The position numbers and the translations under genes are program-made. The notes beneath the pieces are model-generated. The model was given only the letters and a program-made list of their open reading frames with translations, was not told the DNA's origin and ran no database searches. A DNA stretch of 64,000 nucleotides from Chalara sp. BL73 (taxonomy: Eukaryota; Ascomycota; Leotiomycetes; Helotiales), in assembly GCA_918026815.1 (NCBI GenBank), contig CAKJVC010000085.1, forward strand, positions 124,001 to 188,000, written 5' to 3'. Of the stretch, positions 25,524 to 36,999 are shown piece after piece (the stretch's first letter is position 1; each line of letters begins with the position of its first letter).

Positions 25524-27290
25524 TTACAGCCCATAAGCGCGTCGGAGCTTCTCACTCACACGCTCTTCAGCAATTTCCACCTCCTCCCACATCTCCATCA
25601 TTTTTTGACGCTTCACTTCATTCCTCGGCGTCATATCGAGTTGGAACCAGTCCGGCTTCGCAATCAAGAGATTGCAATAGTCGAGATCCGGTATCTCAAC
25701 CTCATGACCATTGTCATCTATTTTCTTCTTCATGTTGAAAGCCCAGGCAAGTGCGCCGCAAACCAGATATAACTCATGGTTTACTATATCAACCCCCATG
25801 CAAATACGGCGACCATTCCCAAACTGAGAATGCCCTTCGAGTCGTGGGTATTGTGTGAGCGGTTCTCGGAAGGTTGGGTAAGATGGGCTCATCCATCTCT
25901 GTGGAAGGAATGAATCCGGCATTGGATAAATATTAGCGTCTCGGGTGATCCCCCTACTCGATCATTAGCAAATGTGGGACTGAATGGAGATTGTTGCCTA
26001 CCATTCCATTGCATGGATGGTTGAGCCTGCCGGAATAAAGAAACCGTCGTAAACATGGTCTCTGCTTGAAGCATGTGGAATTCCAGTTGGCACTGGTGGT
26101 CTCCATCGAATTACCTCCTTCACAATGGAACGCAGAACTGGGAGGTTTTCCATATCTCTCATCTCAGGCAACCGGTCCCCACAGACAATATCGATCTCGT
26201 CTTGCAGCTTAGCCAGCCATTCAGGGTGCAGCACCACTGCGAGTATAAAGCTCATCAGAGGACTGGCGATTGTGAGCGCGCCCGCAATCGCCATCATACC
26301 AACCTCATATGCACCCTCGAGGTCGTCCGCCTGGGACTTTTCTTGGGAGTCGAAAAACATCTTCATGTAGCAAGGTTTGGCTTTGCCTTCTAGCCATTGT
26401 TTGCGGACTTTGGCTTGTTGACTAAGGAAGAAATCTCGCTCTTCAGCGTATCTCTTCTTCTCATATCTCTTCCAAGGAGATAAAAATGCAGGTAAATATG
26501 CCAGTGGTGAAACGACGTTAGGCAACGCGCCTGCTGGAGATATGACTGTTAGAAGAGCCATCGTGATTTGACGCAATCTTGACGCTTCGTCAGGTGATCC
26601 CCATGCCAGCCTACATATGTTTCGGCTCGTGTGCTCTTCCAAGAGATTCCTGTACCAGTCGGGGTGGAAAAGTAGTTTGTAAAGCAGCCGTTTTGTCTCT
26701 ACGACAGGATAATTATGCTGAGATAGCCGAGCTGATGCTGTCATAATTTGGTGTCCAAACTTTCGCTGACGCAGCCATGTTTCTATCATACTTTTGGTTA
26801 AATCAGACTTCAGGATCGTGGTAAGCATTGGCAACATACCATTTTCACCTAGAAGCGGAAGATATTCTCCCCCAGTCTTATTAATAGGCAAGTTGTTTAT
26901 CAGTGGTCGGTCTGAAAAGACTGCAGCTTGTTTTGCAAGAAGATCTTTCGCAATCTGCTCCGAGGCTATCCATACATGTGTGGTGCCAAAAAGCTCATGC
27001 TTGAAAATGGGGCCGAACTCTTTGGCCCATTTGTAGAAATGTAGCCATGTTCTTTCAGTTGGCAGATCGTGAACTCTTCCAATGAGTGGTAAATCTTGAT
27101 TGTGTCAGTACATGACCGAAGAACATGGCAGATTTTGCAATTAGAAATGCATACTCCAGGGCCCAGGAAGTCTTTGAGCACCCTCAGGCATTCGGTGATA
27201 TGGATCATGCCACCATCGGTAGACAGCAATCAGACATGCAAAAAGGAATGCTCCTAACAGCGTCAAAAGGCTCATGGCGCAAAAGGACAT
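25524..27290 (-). CDS. Cytochrome P450 monooxygenase
   Basis: Exons 27290-27155, 27094-26002 and 25953-25524 give 552 residues. An N-terminal membrane anchor (LLTLLGAFLFACLIAVYRWW) is followed by the proline-rich hinge LPGPWNLPLIGRVHDLP. The K-helix ExxR is in SIVKEVIRWRPPVPTGIPH, the PERF-like region in DSFLPQRWMSPSYP, and the haem loop is FGNGRRICMG with Cys461 as ligand. In helix I the usual acid-Thr pair is altered: AGALTIASP keeps the Thr but has Leu where Asp or Glu is expected. The enzyme should sit on the ER facing the cytosol. It is divergent from the polyketide synthase over a 1.2-kb shared region, which suggests co-regulation and a tailoring role. The sub-family cannot be set by eye. 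An alternative start lies at 27329. Confidence 0.95.
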
Positions 27291-28518
27291 CGTCTTGCAC
27301 TTTGAACACACAATGTTTTTAGACAACAAGAAGAGGGAGAGAAAAATGGTGCAACCACGCTTTATGTTCCCAGGGCGTACTTTGAGATATTGATCACTAT
27401 CTACTTCGGAAGAAACCCATGCCAGGTGTTCTCAAAAACCTTAGGTGCCAAGTTTGCACTTCTAGCTCTTGGATGAGAAGTCATGAGCAATACGGGGTTT
27501 GCCGCAAATCCCTCGATTGAGCGCACAGCCGTCAAGTGGATTCATCCCGATCCTTGCTGGTTCATCCTTCCGTCCAACAGTTAGACTTCCTTTGTCACAT
27601 ATCTCTGAGTCCGGGAGGACCCGCAGAAGCTTAAGCAGACCACGGAGTCCGTGCGAAGCGCTTCCGATGCAATCCCTCACCAGCAAGGACGCCATGATCG
27701 ACGATAAATCTGACTTTAAGATGACCCCTTTTTTGCTAAGCGAATCTTCCCCAGCGGACATCCGTCAACTCTAACACCATGTCAGGTAAAAGCTGAACAT
27801 TAACAAAATCCGAGAATGTTTACAGCATGGCACGATAACCGTAGCGCTAGCGATGTAACTGGTGGCTTCTTTGATTCGGAAAGGGAATGTTGCCTCGGTC
27901 TTATCCAGACTGTGCATTTTGTGCACGTGGTCTGACTGACCTATGTTTCAATATGCTTTGTTTACATTGCTGTTTCTTACTCCCTGCTTTAATTTATTGT
28001 GAAATTGAGATTTAATCGAAACCCCTCGGTATTGGATTTTCATACCGCCTTCCTTTCTCATTCTTAGATTGCCAGTGCAAGTCGGCGACTAAGCTGTTAC
28101 CTGATCCGTAAATTATGGTCCTGACGGTCTTGATCCCGGACAAGTAACCATGTTTACTGGCATATTTATCACCGCTCCGAGAGCCTATCTATGATGCAAG
28201 TGCGTATAGTTTTACACAGGAGAGCGCATAGTCGATTACATGCCTTGCCGGACTAAGTCTCTACAGGAACAACTGTATGTGAGATATGAAATTCGTGGCT
28301 TTCTTGATTCAAAGTTGCTATTCCCAATTGGGGTAATGTGTCCACTGTCTCTGCAGAGGCATAGTGATGTCTGAATTATTGGCACTTTCGTAGAGCCCTT
28401 TTCATGTGAAGTGGCAACTAAAATTTCTCGTTTGCATCTTGGTATAAACACCACATGTTCCCAATGGTTTGGACACCAAGCTCATCCTCACCGGTCGTGT
28501 CAGAGTCAAGCATTAACC
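27291..28518. promoter_or_regulatory. Bidirectional promoter region between P450 and polyketide synthase
   Basis: This 1.2-kb segment separates two divergent genes and must contain both promoters. I did not identify a convincing repeated factor site. It also contains a 99-codon minus-strand frame, listed separately. Confidence 0.5.
27462..27761 (-). CDS. Doubtful small protein inside the P450-PKS promoter region
   Basis: An ATG-initiated frame of 99 codons. The N-terminal half has reasonable composition (SDLSSIMASLLVRDCIGSAS, then GLRGLLKLLRVLPD); the C-terminal half has three Cys (GCALNRGICGKPR). A nearly coextensive plus-strand frame of 91 codons also exists, which weakens the case for either. 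No family is recognised. It may be an arbitrary frame in the promoter or the remains of a lost gene. Confidence 0.2.
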   Translation of the reverse strand: MSAGEDSLSKKGVILKSDLSSIMASLLVRDCIGSASHGLRGLLKLLRVLPDSEICDKGSLTVGRKDEPARIGMNPLDGCALNRGICGKPRIAHDFSSKS

Positions 28519-31500
28519 ATGGCTGAGAGACTGAACTTCCTTCTCTTCGGGGACCAATCACTTTCTGTATATGAAACCTTAGTCGACTTCTTCAAAAGGG
28601 AAAACTTCGGTATCCTAGCAAAGACGTTCTTGGATAGAACAGCAACAGCACTCCAGGATGAAGTTGACAAACTATCAAGCGTGGACCGGAAAGGAATACC
28701 AAAATTCTCTACAATACAGCAGCTGAACGAGAAATACCATGTTCAGACACAAAAGACATCGGCATTGGATAGCGCATTGATGTGTATCACGCAGTTAGTC
28801 TTGTACATTGAGTGAGTATTTCTCTATATCGTCAAGTACGTTAGCTGACGACTGATCAGACGAGAGGAAACATTACAAGATGGTAACAGTAAGGCACAGG
28901 ATAATTGTCTTGTTGGCCTTTGTAGTGGATCACTCACAGCAACCGCCATAACAAGTGCTCCTTCCCTGTCGCTCCTTGTGCCTATCGCCACGGAAATAAT
29001 TCTGGTAGCTTTCCGCATTGGTCTCTATGTCAGTGCGATGGCGGAGCAGCTTGATGCGATGGACGAGTCTGCTCAAAGTTGGACATATATCATTCCGGAT
29101 ATAAATGAAGAGGCAGCAAGGTCGATTCTTACCGGTTTTCACACGTCACGTGTAAGTCATTGAACAGTCGCTACTACAAAATACCGCCTAATACATTCAT
29201 AGGGTGTTTCCATCTCAGCAAAAGTGTACATAAGTGCTGTCACAGCTACTAATATTGCTATTACGGGACCACCATCCACCCTTAAATCTCTGCTCGACGC
29301 CAAGGTCTTTGAGAAGACACCAGTCGCCCTTCCCATCCACGGGCCATATCACGCTGCTCACTTGCATGCTACCACTGAACTCGAAAAGACGCTTCGTCTT
29401 AAAAATACTTTCATTTCTAGGACATTAAGCAACTTTCAGCCACGCTTCCCAGTTCTTTCTTGCACCAGCGGAAAGTGGTATGAGGAGAATAATTGCTACA
29501 AACTCCTTCTCTGCGTAATCCGGGAAATACTCACCGAGCCTCTTCACTTTTACCGCATTCTTGACGGTTGTGTCGAAAAGGCTCAGGGATATCATGGTTC
29601 AAAATGTTACATCGTTCCATTTGGTCCAACACACGCTACGAGCAGCCTGGCAAACGCAATCAGTACACAGACCAGTCTCGAGGTTGCGGTTCGCCGTTCA
29701 CCATCAATTGATGGCGACTCAAGTCGATCTGCATCTTTCGTGAGAGACAAGTTGGCTATAACGGGAATGGCGGGTCGCTTCCCGGATGCTGCAAGCCATG
29801 AAAAGTTATGGGAGCTCCTTGAACAGGGGTTAGATGTGCACCGAGAGGTACCGAAAGATCGCTTTGATGTGAGGACACATTTTGATCCTGCTGGCAAAGC
29901 CCGAAATACAAGCCACACACCTTATGGATGTTGGATTGAGAACCCTGGACTTTTTGACCCTAGGTTTTTCAACATGTCGCCTCGTGAAGCTTTGCAAACA
30001 GATCCAATGCAAAGAATGGCTCTGTCAACAGCATATGAAGCCCTTGAGATGTCTGGTTACGTCCCAAACAGAACACGGTCTACACAACTCGATCGAATCG
30101 GAACCTTCTATGGGCAAACTAGTGACGACTGGCGAGAGATTAATGCGGCTCAGGATGTTGATACATATTTTATCACTGGTGGTGTGAGGGCGTTTGGACC
30201 TGGGAGAATCAATTACCACTTTGGTTTCTCTGGTCCATCATTCAACATTGATACAGCCTGCTCGTCAAGTGCAGCAGCACTACAGCTAGCCGCTACATCA
30301 TTATGGGCTAAAGATTGCGACACTGCCGTTGTTGGTGGCCTCTCCTGCATGACCAATTCGGACATCTTCGCAGGGTTGAGCCGTGGTCAGTTTCTGTCAA
30401 AGAAGGGGCCTTGCGCTACTTTCGATAACGATGCTGATGGCTATTGCCGAGCTGATGCATGCGCTACTGTCATCATTAAACGTCTTGAGGATGCTATCGC
30501 TGATAACGACAATGTGTTGGGAGTTATCTTGGGCACAGCGACTAATCATTCGGCAGATGCAATCTCCATCACCCATCCCCACGGCCCCACTCAAGAAGTA
30601 TTGTATACCGGTATCTTGGACAAGGCGGGCATCGACCCTATCGAGATCGACTATGTGGAGATGCACGGAACTGGTACGCAAGCAGGAGATGGTACTGAAA
30701 TGGTCTCAGTGACCAACGTATTTGCACCAAGTGGCCGGCGTAAGAGAAGAGCAGATCAGCCGTTGTTCCTTGGCGCTGTGAAGGCAAACGTGGGACATGG
30801 TGAAGCAGCTTCTGGTATTACCGCTCTTATCAAGTGCTTGATGATGCTACAGTACAATTCAATTCCCCCGCATGTAGGCATCAAGAATATCATCAATCAG
30901 GGTTTTCCAAGAGACCTAGCTGATCGGAATGTCAATATTGCTTTCTCCAAGACACCCTTCAGAAGCAGGGCCGATCGAGCGCGCCGGATATATGTGAGTA
31001 ATTTCAGCGCCGCTGGCGGCAATACTGGAATGCTTCTCGAGGAGGGTCCAACTCGGGTACGGGCCTACCCTGATCTTCGCCCAGCTCATGTTGTTGCCGT
31101 TACAGCGAAATCCAAATCAGCACTACACAGAAATGTTGAGCGTTTGAATCAATATCTCAAATCAAACCAAAATATCTCAATTGCAGACTTGGCTTATACC
31201 ACAACAGCTAGACGTATCCAACACAATTGGCGCATATCGGTCACTGGCTCTGATGTGTCCCAGATTCAATCTGAGTTGATGTCAAAACTGCAGAATGAGA
31301 AGTCAGTCCCGATCTCTCCTACGGCACCCAGAGTCGCTTTCTTGTTCACTGGTCAAGGCTCGCATTATGCGGCTTTAGGCAAGGAGCTATACGATAATTC
31401 ATCGCTCTTCCAGCAGAGCATACAAGAGCTTGACAAACTAGCATTGATACATGGGTTTCCAAGCTTTGTGCCATTGATTGATGGCAGTGCTGAGGTTGAT

Positions 31501-34500
31501 ACTCTGTCACCCATTGTCATACAACTTGGTCTCGTTTGTTTCGAGGTCTCCCTCGCAAGATTGTGGTCGTCATGGGGAATCAAACCATCAGTAGTGGTCG
31601 GACACAGCCTCGGCGAGTATGCTGCTCTCCACATTGCTGGTGTACTTTCAGCCAGCGACACAATTTATCTAGTCGGAGCCCGAGCTAAACTACTTGTCGA
31701 CAGCTGCAATGCTGGTACGCATTCCATGCTTGCTGTTCAAGAGTCAACAACTGTTCTAGCTGATATGCTTGTGGCGAGTTCGAACCTAAACGTGGCTTGC
31801 ATCAATGGCCCTCGAGAGACAGTGCTTGCCGGTAAGTCCGAGGACATTGCCAGTATGGCAGAGCATCTTGGTCAACTCAGCATCAAGTGCACCCAACTTA
31901 AAGTTCCATTCGCCTTTCACTCTAGCCAAGTCGACTGTATTCTAGATAGGTTTGAGAAAATTGCCAGCTCTGTCAGATTCTACAAAGAGCGAGTACCAGT
32001 CATCTCATCGCTTCTCGGTTGCGTTCTGAATCAGCCTATTGATGCGACGTATTTACGCAAACACGCGAGAGAGCCTGTTAACATCTTGGGGGGTTTGATT
32101 GCATCGCAGAAAGGTGGTCTCATTAATGAGAAGACTGTTTGGCTTGAGGTCGGACCTCACCCCGTTTGCTTGGGCATGGTCAAGGCTACATTCGGTGCGA
32201 CAACAATTGGATGCCCCACACTCCGTCGTAGTGAGGATGCATACAAGACCATTAGCAAGACTATGAGTACTCTCCATACTGCTGGGCTGGCTCTTGATTG
32301 GTCAGAGTATCACCGTGACTTTAGCCAATCTCTTCGTCTTCTGGACCTCCCCAGCTATTCCTTCGATGACAAGAACTATTGGATTCAGTATGAGGGAGAC
32401 TGGTGTCTCACAAAGGGCAGTAAAGGAATTACAATGCCCACTGTTATTGATCCAGTTTCTAAATTCTCTACCTCTACCATTCATGAAATCACCAGCGAAG
32501 CCGTGAGTGGAAACATCGTCACATTGGCATCGGAATCAGACTTAGCAAGAGCGGATCTTCGAGGAGTAGTTTCTGGTCATATTGTTAATGGTGCCATGCT
32601 CTGTCCGTCTGTAAGTACGCCTTGGTATTATTCGTTTTATGGGTATTGATCGTATGCAGTCTTTGTATGCCGACATGGCGATCACCTTATGTGACTACGC
32701 ATGTCGACTTGTTGATCCGGACATAAAAGATCTTGCTCTGAACGTCTCCAATATGCAAGTTCCAAGGAGCTTGATTGCAAGGGCAGATGGGAAGTCTCAA
32801 ATTCTTCGCCTCTCAGCCACTGTTGATGTAGCTAAAGGCCAGGCTGACCTTCTTTTCTCAACTGGGGAGGGTAAAGAGAAGGTTGAACATGCCACATGCC
32901 AGGTGATACTTGGCAAGAGCTCAAAGTATCTGTCAGACTGGGCACGAAATGCGTACCTTGTCCAATCTAGAGTGACTTGGCTTCAAGAGGCCGAGGCCCA
33001 GGGTAAAGCCCACAAAATTGGTCGTGGTCTCGCATATAAGCTATTCGCCGCGCTCGTCGACTATGACAAAAAGTACAGGGGTATGGAGGAGGTTATTCTC
33101 CACAGCGAAGGCATGGAGGCTACTGCTCGAATCGCCTTTCAGACGGTGGAGGCGGATGGCAACTTTATGTACAGTCCATTTTGGATTGACAGTCTTGCTC
33201 ACATTTCTGGATTTATTGTCAATGGATCTGATGCTGTCAATTCCCAAGAGAGTGTGTATATTTCCCACGGTTGGGAGTCTCTACAATTCGCAGAGCGTCT
33301 TTTGGCAGACAAAAGCTATCGCTCATATGTCAAAATGCAACCACAGCCAGGCAAAATCATGGCTGGAGATGTTTGGATATTTGATGGTGACCGTATTGTT
33401 GCTGCTGTGGGAGGTCTCAAATTCCAGTGCATTCCTCGAAGAATTTTGAATACATTACTGCCTCCTCCTGGATCCAAAACTAATGTAACTTCTGCTACTC
33501 GACCACCAGTCACGCGCCAGAGCCTCCCACCACCAAAACACTCACCATCCGCCAAGAAGGCAACACCGCAGGTAACGATGCAGAACATTCAGTCCGTAAA
33601 CCAAAGGCTTTCTTCTCTTACATCTCGAGCCATGGAAATTCTAGCTACTGAGATTGGGGTTGGTCTTGAGGAGCTTGATGAGAATGTTGCCTTCGCAGAT
33701 CTTGGCTGTGATTCTTTGATGTCGTTGACTGTCAGTGGGAGATTACGGGAAGACCTGGAGATCAACATCGACTCTCATGAGTTCCAGAACTTCCAGACCG
33801 TTGGGGACTTTAAACTCTACATGTCAAAATTTGAGGGGCAGCCCACAGCCGCAGCCACCTCAGAAACCCCCAGCTCGGCAGCGGACTCCGATGGCCCTCT
33901 GAATGAGTTCAGCACTGATGAAGAGGATACCTCAGCAGCCACAACTCCAAACGATGATAATCAATCGGAACGTGGAAAGGAGAATGAGGTCATAGAAGCT
34001 ATTAGGTCAACCATTGCTGCCGAGATGGGCTGTGACTCTGATGAGATTTACGATGACGCGGATCTTGCATCTTTAGGCATGGACTCACTCATGAGTTTGA
34101 CTGTTCTTGGTGCACTACGAGAACACACTGGTTTAAGTTTACCTGGAGATCTGCTCACAGCCAACAAAACCATCCGGGAGATTGAGAAAGCCCTGGGCTT
34201 TGATACACCGCCCAAACCGCAACCCGCCACAGCGACTAGCAAGACAGTAGTAGTAGCAACTCCCAAGGAAACTCATATTGAGACTCCGGTAACTGTCACC
34301 AAACCTTTCCGCAGCGCCTCCTCAATTCTCCTCCAAGGAAGCTCAAGAACTGCACGAAAGCATCTCTGGCTGGTTCCTGACGGAGGTGGATCTGCCACAT
34401 CATATGTCGGTATTCCAGATCTTTCACCAGATGTTGCTGTCTGGGGTCTCAATTCTCCATTCATGAAAGTTCCTGAGGAGTACGACATTGGCGTTGTTGG

Positions 34501-35147
34501 GATGGCTGAGCGATTCATCACAGAGATTAAACGACGACAACCCGCGGGACCATATCTTCTTGCAGGCTGGAGTGCTGGTGGCGTTATCGCATTCGAGGCT
34601 GTGGGCCAACTAACCAAGAATAACGACCAAGTTGAGCAGCTCATCCTTATCGACTCGCCCTGCCCAGATATCATTGAGCCATTGCCCTCTTCACTTCATC
34701 GGTGGTTTGGATCTATTGGTTTGCTTGGCGACGGCGACAGCGCTAAATTACCTGCATGGCTTTTACCACACTTCGCTGCATCCGTCTCTGCTCTCTCCAC
34801 ATACTCACCAGAGAAGATAGATCCAAGAAAGTGTCCGCTTGTCACTGCAATCTGGTGCGAGGATGGTGTGTGCAAGCTCCCCACAGACCCAAGACCTGAT
34901 CCTTTCCCGTATGGGCACGCACAGTTTTTGCTTGACAATAGAACGGATTTCGGACCAAATCTTTGGGATAGATATCTCAATAGCGAAAAGTTCACCTGTC
35001 GACACATGCCAGGTAATCACGTATGTATCATTCCTCCTGTATCCATTACCTTTGGCTAACGTTATTCAATAGTTTACAATGATGAAGGGGGAAGAGGTCA
35101 AGGTTTTGGGCTCTATCATGCGGGACGTGGTCACCAAGGGGTTGTAA
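28519..35147 (+). CDS. Non-reducing polyketide synthase SAT-KS-AT-PT-ACP-ACP-TE (melanin/naphthopyrone type)
   Basis: Exons 28519-28811, 28860-29151, 29203-32610, 32660-35020 and 35073-35147 give 2142 residues. Domains in order: SAT (1-~370; Cys119 in GLCSGS and His241 in PIHGPYH); KS (~377-800; Cys548 in DTACSSS, then EMHGTGTQAGD and KANVGHGEAASG); AT (~905-1220; Ser997 in GHSLGEYAA); PT (~1300-1590; His1321 in SGHIVNGAMLCPS and Asp1508 in SPFWIDS); two ACPs (Ser1683 in LGCDSLMSL and Ser1807 in LGMDSLMSL); TE (Ser1969 in AGWSAGG and His2118 in GNH). All catalytic residues are present. Length and domain order match the 1,3,6,8-tetrahydroxynaphthalene and YWA1 synthases. The TE is then the Claisen-cyclase type that closes the last ring. 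Malonyl-CoA should be the extender. The nearby THN-reductase-type gene and Cmr1-type factor favour THN as product. Orsellinate-type synthases share the layout and remain an alternative. Confidence 0.95.
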
Positions 35148-36999
35148 ATGCTCTGGATATGGATCTCACACTCGCTTAGGATATCGTACATCGGCGTCTC
35201 TTGATAATTTCCTTCTGCATCTTGCTCTTTATAAAGACTTAATAATATATTGTTCATCGTAAGGAATTTTATTTGTATAACGTGATCCGGCGGATATCTT
35301 ATCGTCTCCGAGAGTTGAAATTCCTTTGCCCAAATATGTAAGGCTCATATATCACCATTTTAGTGAAAGTGGTCCATACCAAAACAGATTCCTTGTATGA
35401 ATTTCAAAGTATCAAAGTATCATGGACAATACTTATCACTCTTGCGAAACTGAGAAGTGCGCATCATGGATTAAACAAGACGGACTCTTGCGGAAGTTCT
35501 TTAATTCCTCCTTAGGACTGTAGGACAACCTCACAGTTCGGTTCCTACCAGATGGCCGCCCAGTGGTACCAAGTGGTATCCTTGATGTAGATCAATCCCT
35601 GCAAATCACCAATCTACCAGCCGTCGTCACGATTTGCACCAACACGGTACGATCTCCGTAAAGTGTGGAATGGGACGCTTTGCCACCGCCAAGCACGTTT
35701 CAGCATCTGCTTGACCGCCTCAGATTTAATGCTCTGGCCAACGGGGGCATCTCTTCGTGCAATCCTCTTTGGTTCCCCGAGCTGATAGCACACCGCTGCT
35801 CGACGTAAGCCACTATCTGCATGTCATTTTTCTATATTGATTGAGATGTGGCTTGGCGGGATGTATCGCCGCTTTACTGCTGTATAAGTATGCAATGCTG
35901 GCATTGTGTGAGTTTGATTGTACGATTGTTCTCATTATCTAAGAGTTAAATTTCAGTTATTTTAACCCTGAAAAGATCAGATCACACGCACACAATAGGA
36001 ATATATTCTGTTTACATTCGATATAAGGCCGCAAATTTGGTCATACGGTGAATGTTTGAATTTCTCCTATAGTCACTGACACTTGCTCATCAATCGCCAT
36101 TGCATTTCCTAGAGCTGTTTCTATTCTTTTTTCTCCCCCCCCCCCCCCCCCCCAACCAAATATAGGCGTGCAACGAGCAACAGCATCTTGTCCTTGTTGA
36201 TTATGCAGGTGTGGAAGATACCCGCAGAGGACAGAGAATCACGGAGGGGCGGTTGCACTTGAACATCGGTTGTTCGGCCGAATCCGAAAACCCACGGGGA
36301 CAAAAAACGCCATAGAAGAGTCGACACATGAATGTACATGAATATACATGGATCATCGAAACCATGTGAGATGTGTATGGGATTGATAAGGTCGCCGAAG
36401 CGATCGCCTTGAACTAACACAAGAACTCACCACGGATCACACAAGAGTGTCTTTCTCTCCATGCCATGTCCCAGAAAATGTATATTCCCTAGTTGATCAG
36501 TTCAACATGCAAGACGAACAGCGGATGATAAATTTCACTAGAGAACATTTTGCTACAAGATTTGACAGTAATGAGATATTTGCGTCACATTTTTACGTGA
36601 GGAAATAAACTGCGTATCATTTCATTCATCGGTGATTACCCGATCAGGGAATCTCTCTGTTAATACCGATTATTCTTACAAAGCAAAGTTCAACTTACAA
36701 ATGTCAGCACTGGCGATAATTTGAAATAGGTAATATCTCATGGTAACGCCGATTTGCTATTTACTAATCGAATTGTGAAATTCGATATATATTCTTTCCC
36801 TAGTACGACGTTGATACTTCGTCATTCGTTACCCTACTGATTTTTTAATGTATCACTCTGCTATCCCTCAGTTTCAATGAGCCGATTCTTATTCTCTTTT
36901 GTTGGCCACAATTGATCAATTCTCCCGCAAAGAATAACAAAACTAAAATCCTCCCCAGACCAGCCTTCCAAAGCGTGGAAAGAGTGGGAAAACGGCGTC
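35148..36999. other. 1.85-kb intergenic region between PKS and DHA2 transporter
   Basis: No supported gene. A minus-strand frame at 36121-36420 (99 codons) ends in a Gly run encoded by the C19 tract and is not called. The last ~300 bases are the promoter and leader of the transporter gene. Confidence 0.45.
36135..36153. repeat. Homopolymer C19
   Basis: Nineteen consecutive C on the plus strand in intergenic sequence, the third G/C homopolymer of 17 or more bases in the window. Confidence 0.95.

Noticed and set aside
36121..36420. 99-codon minus-strand frame ending in a Gly run
   Set aside because: The Gly run is the C19 homopolymer read in frame; no motifs or intron support.
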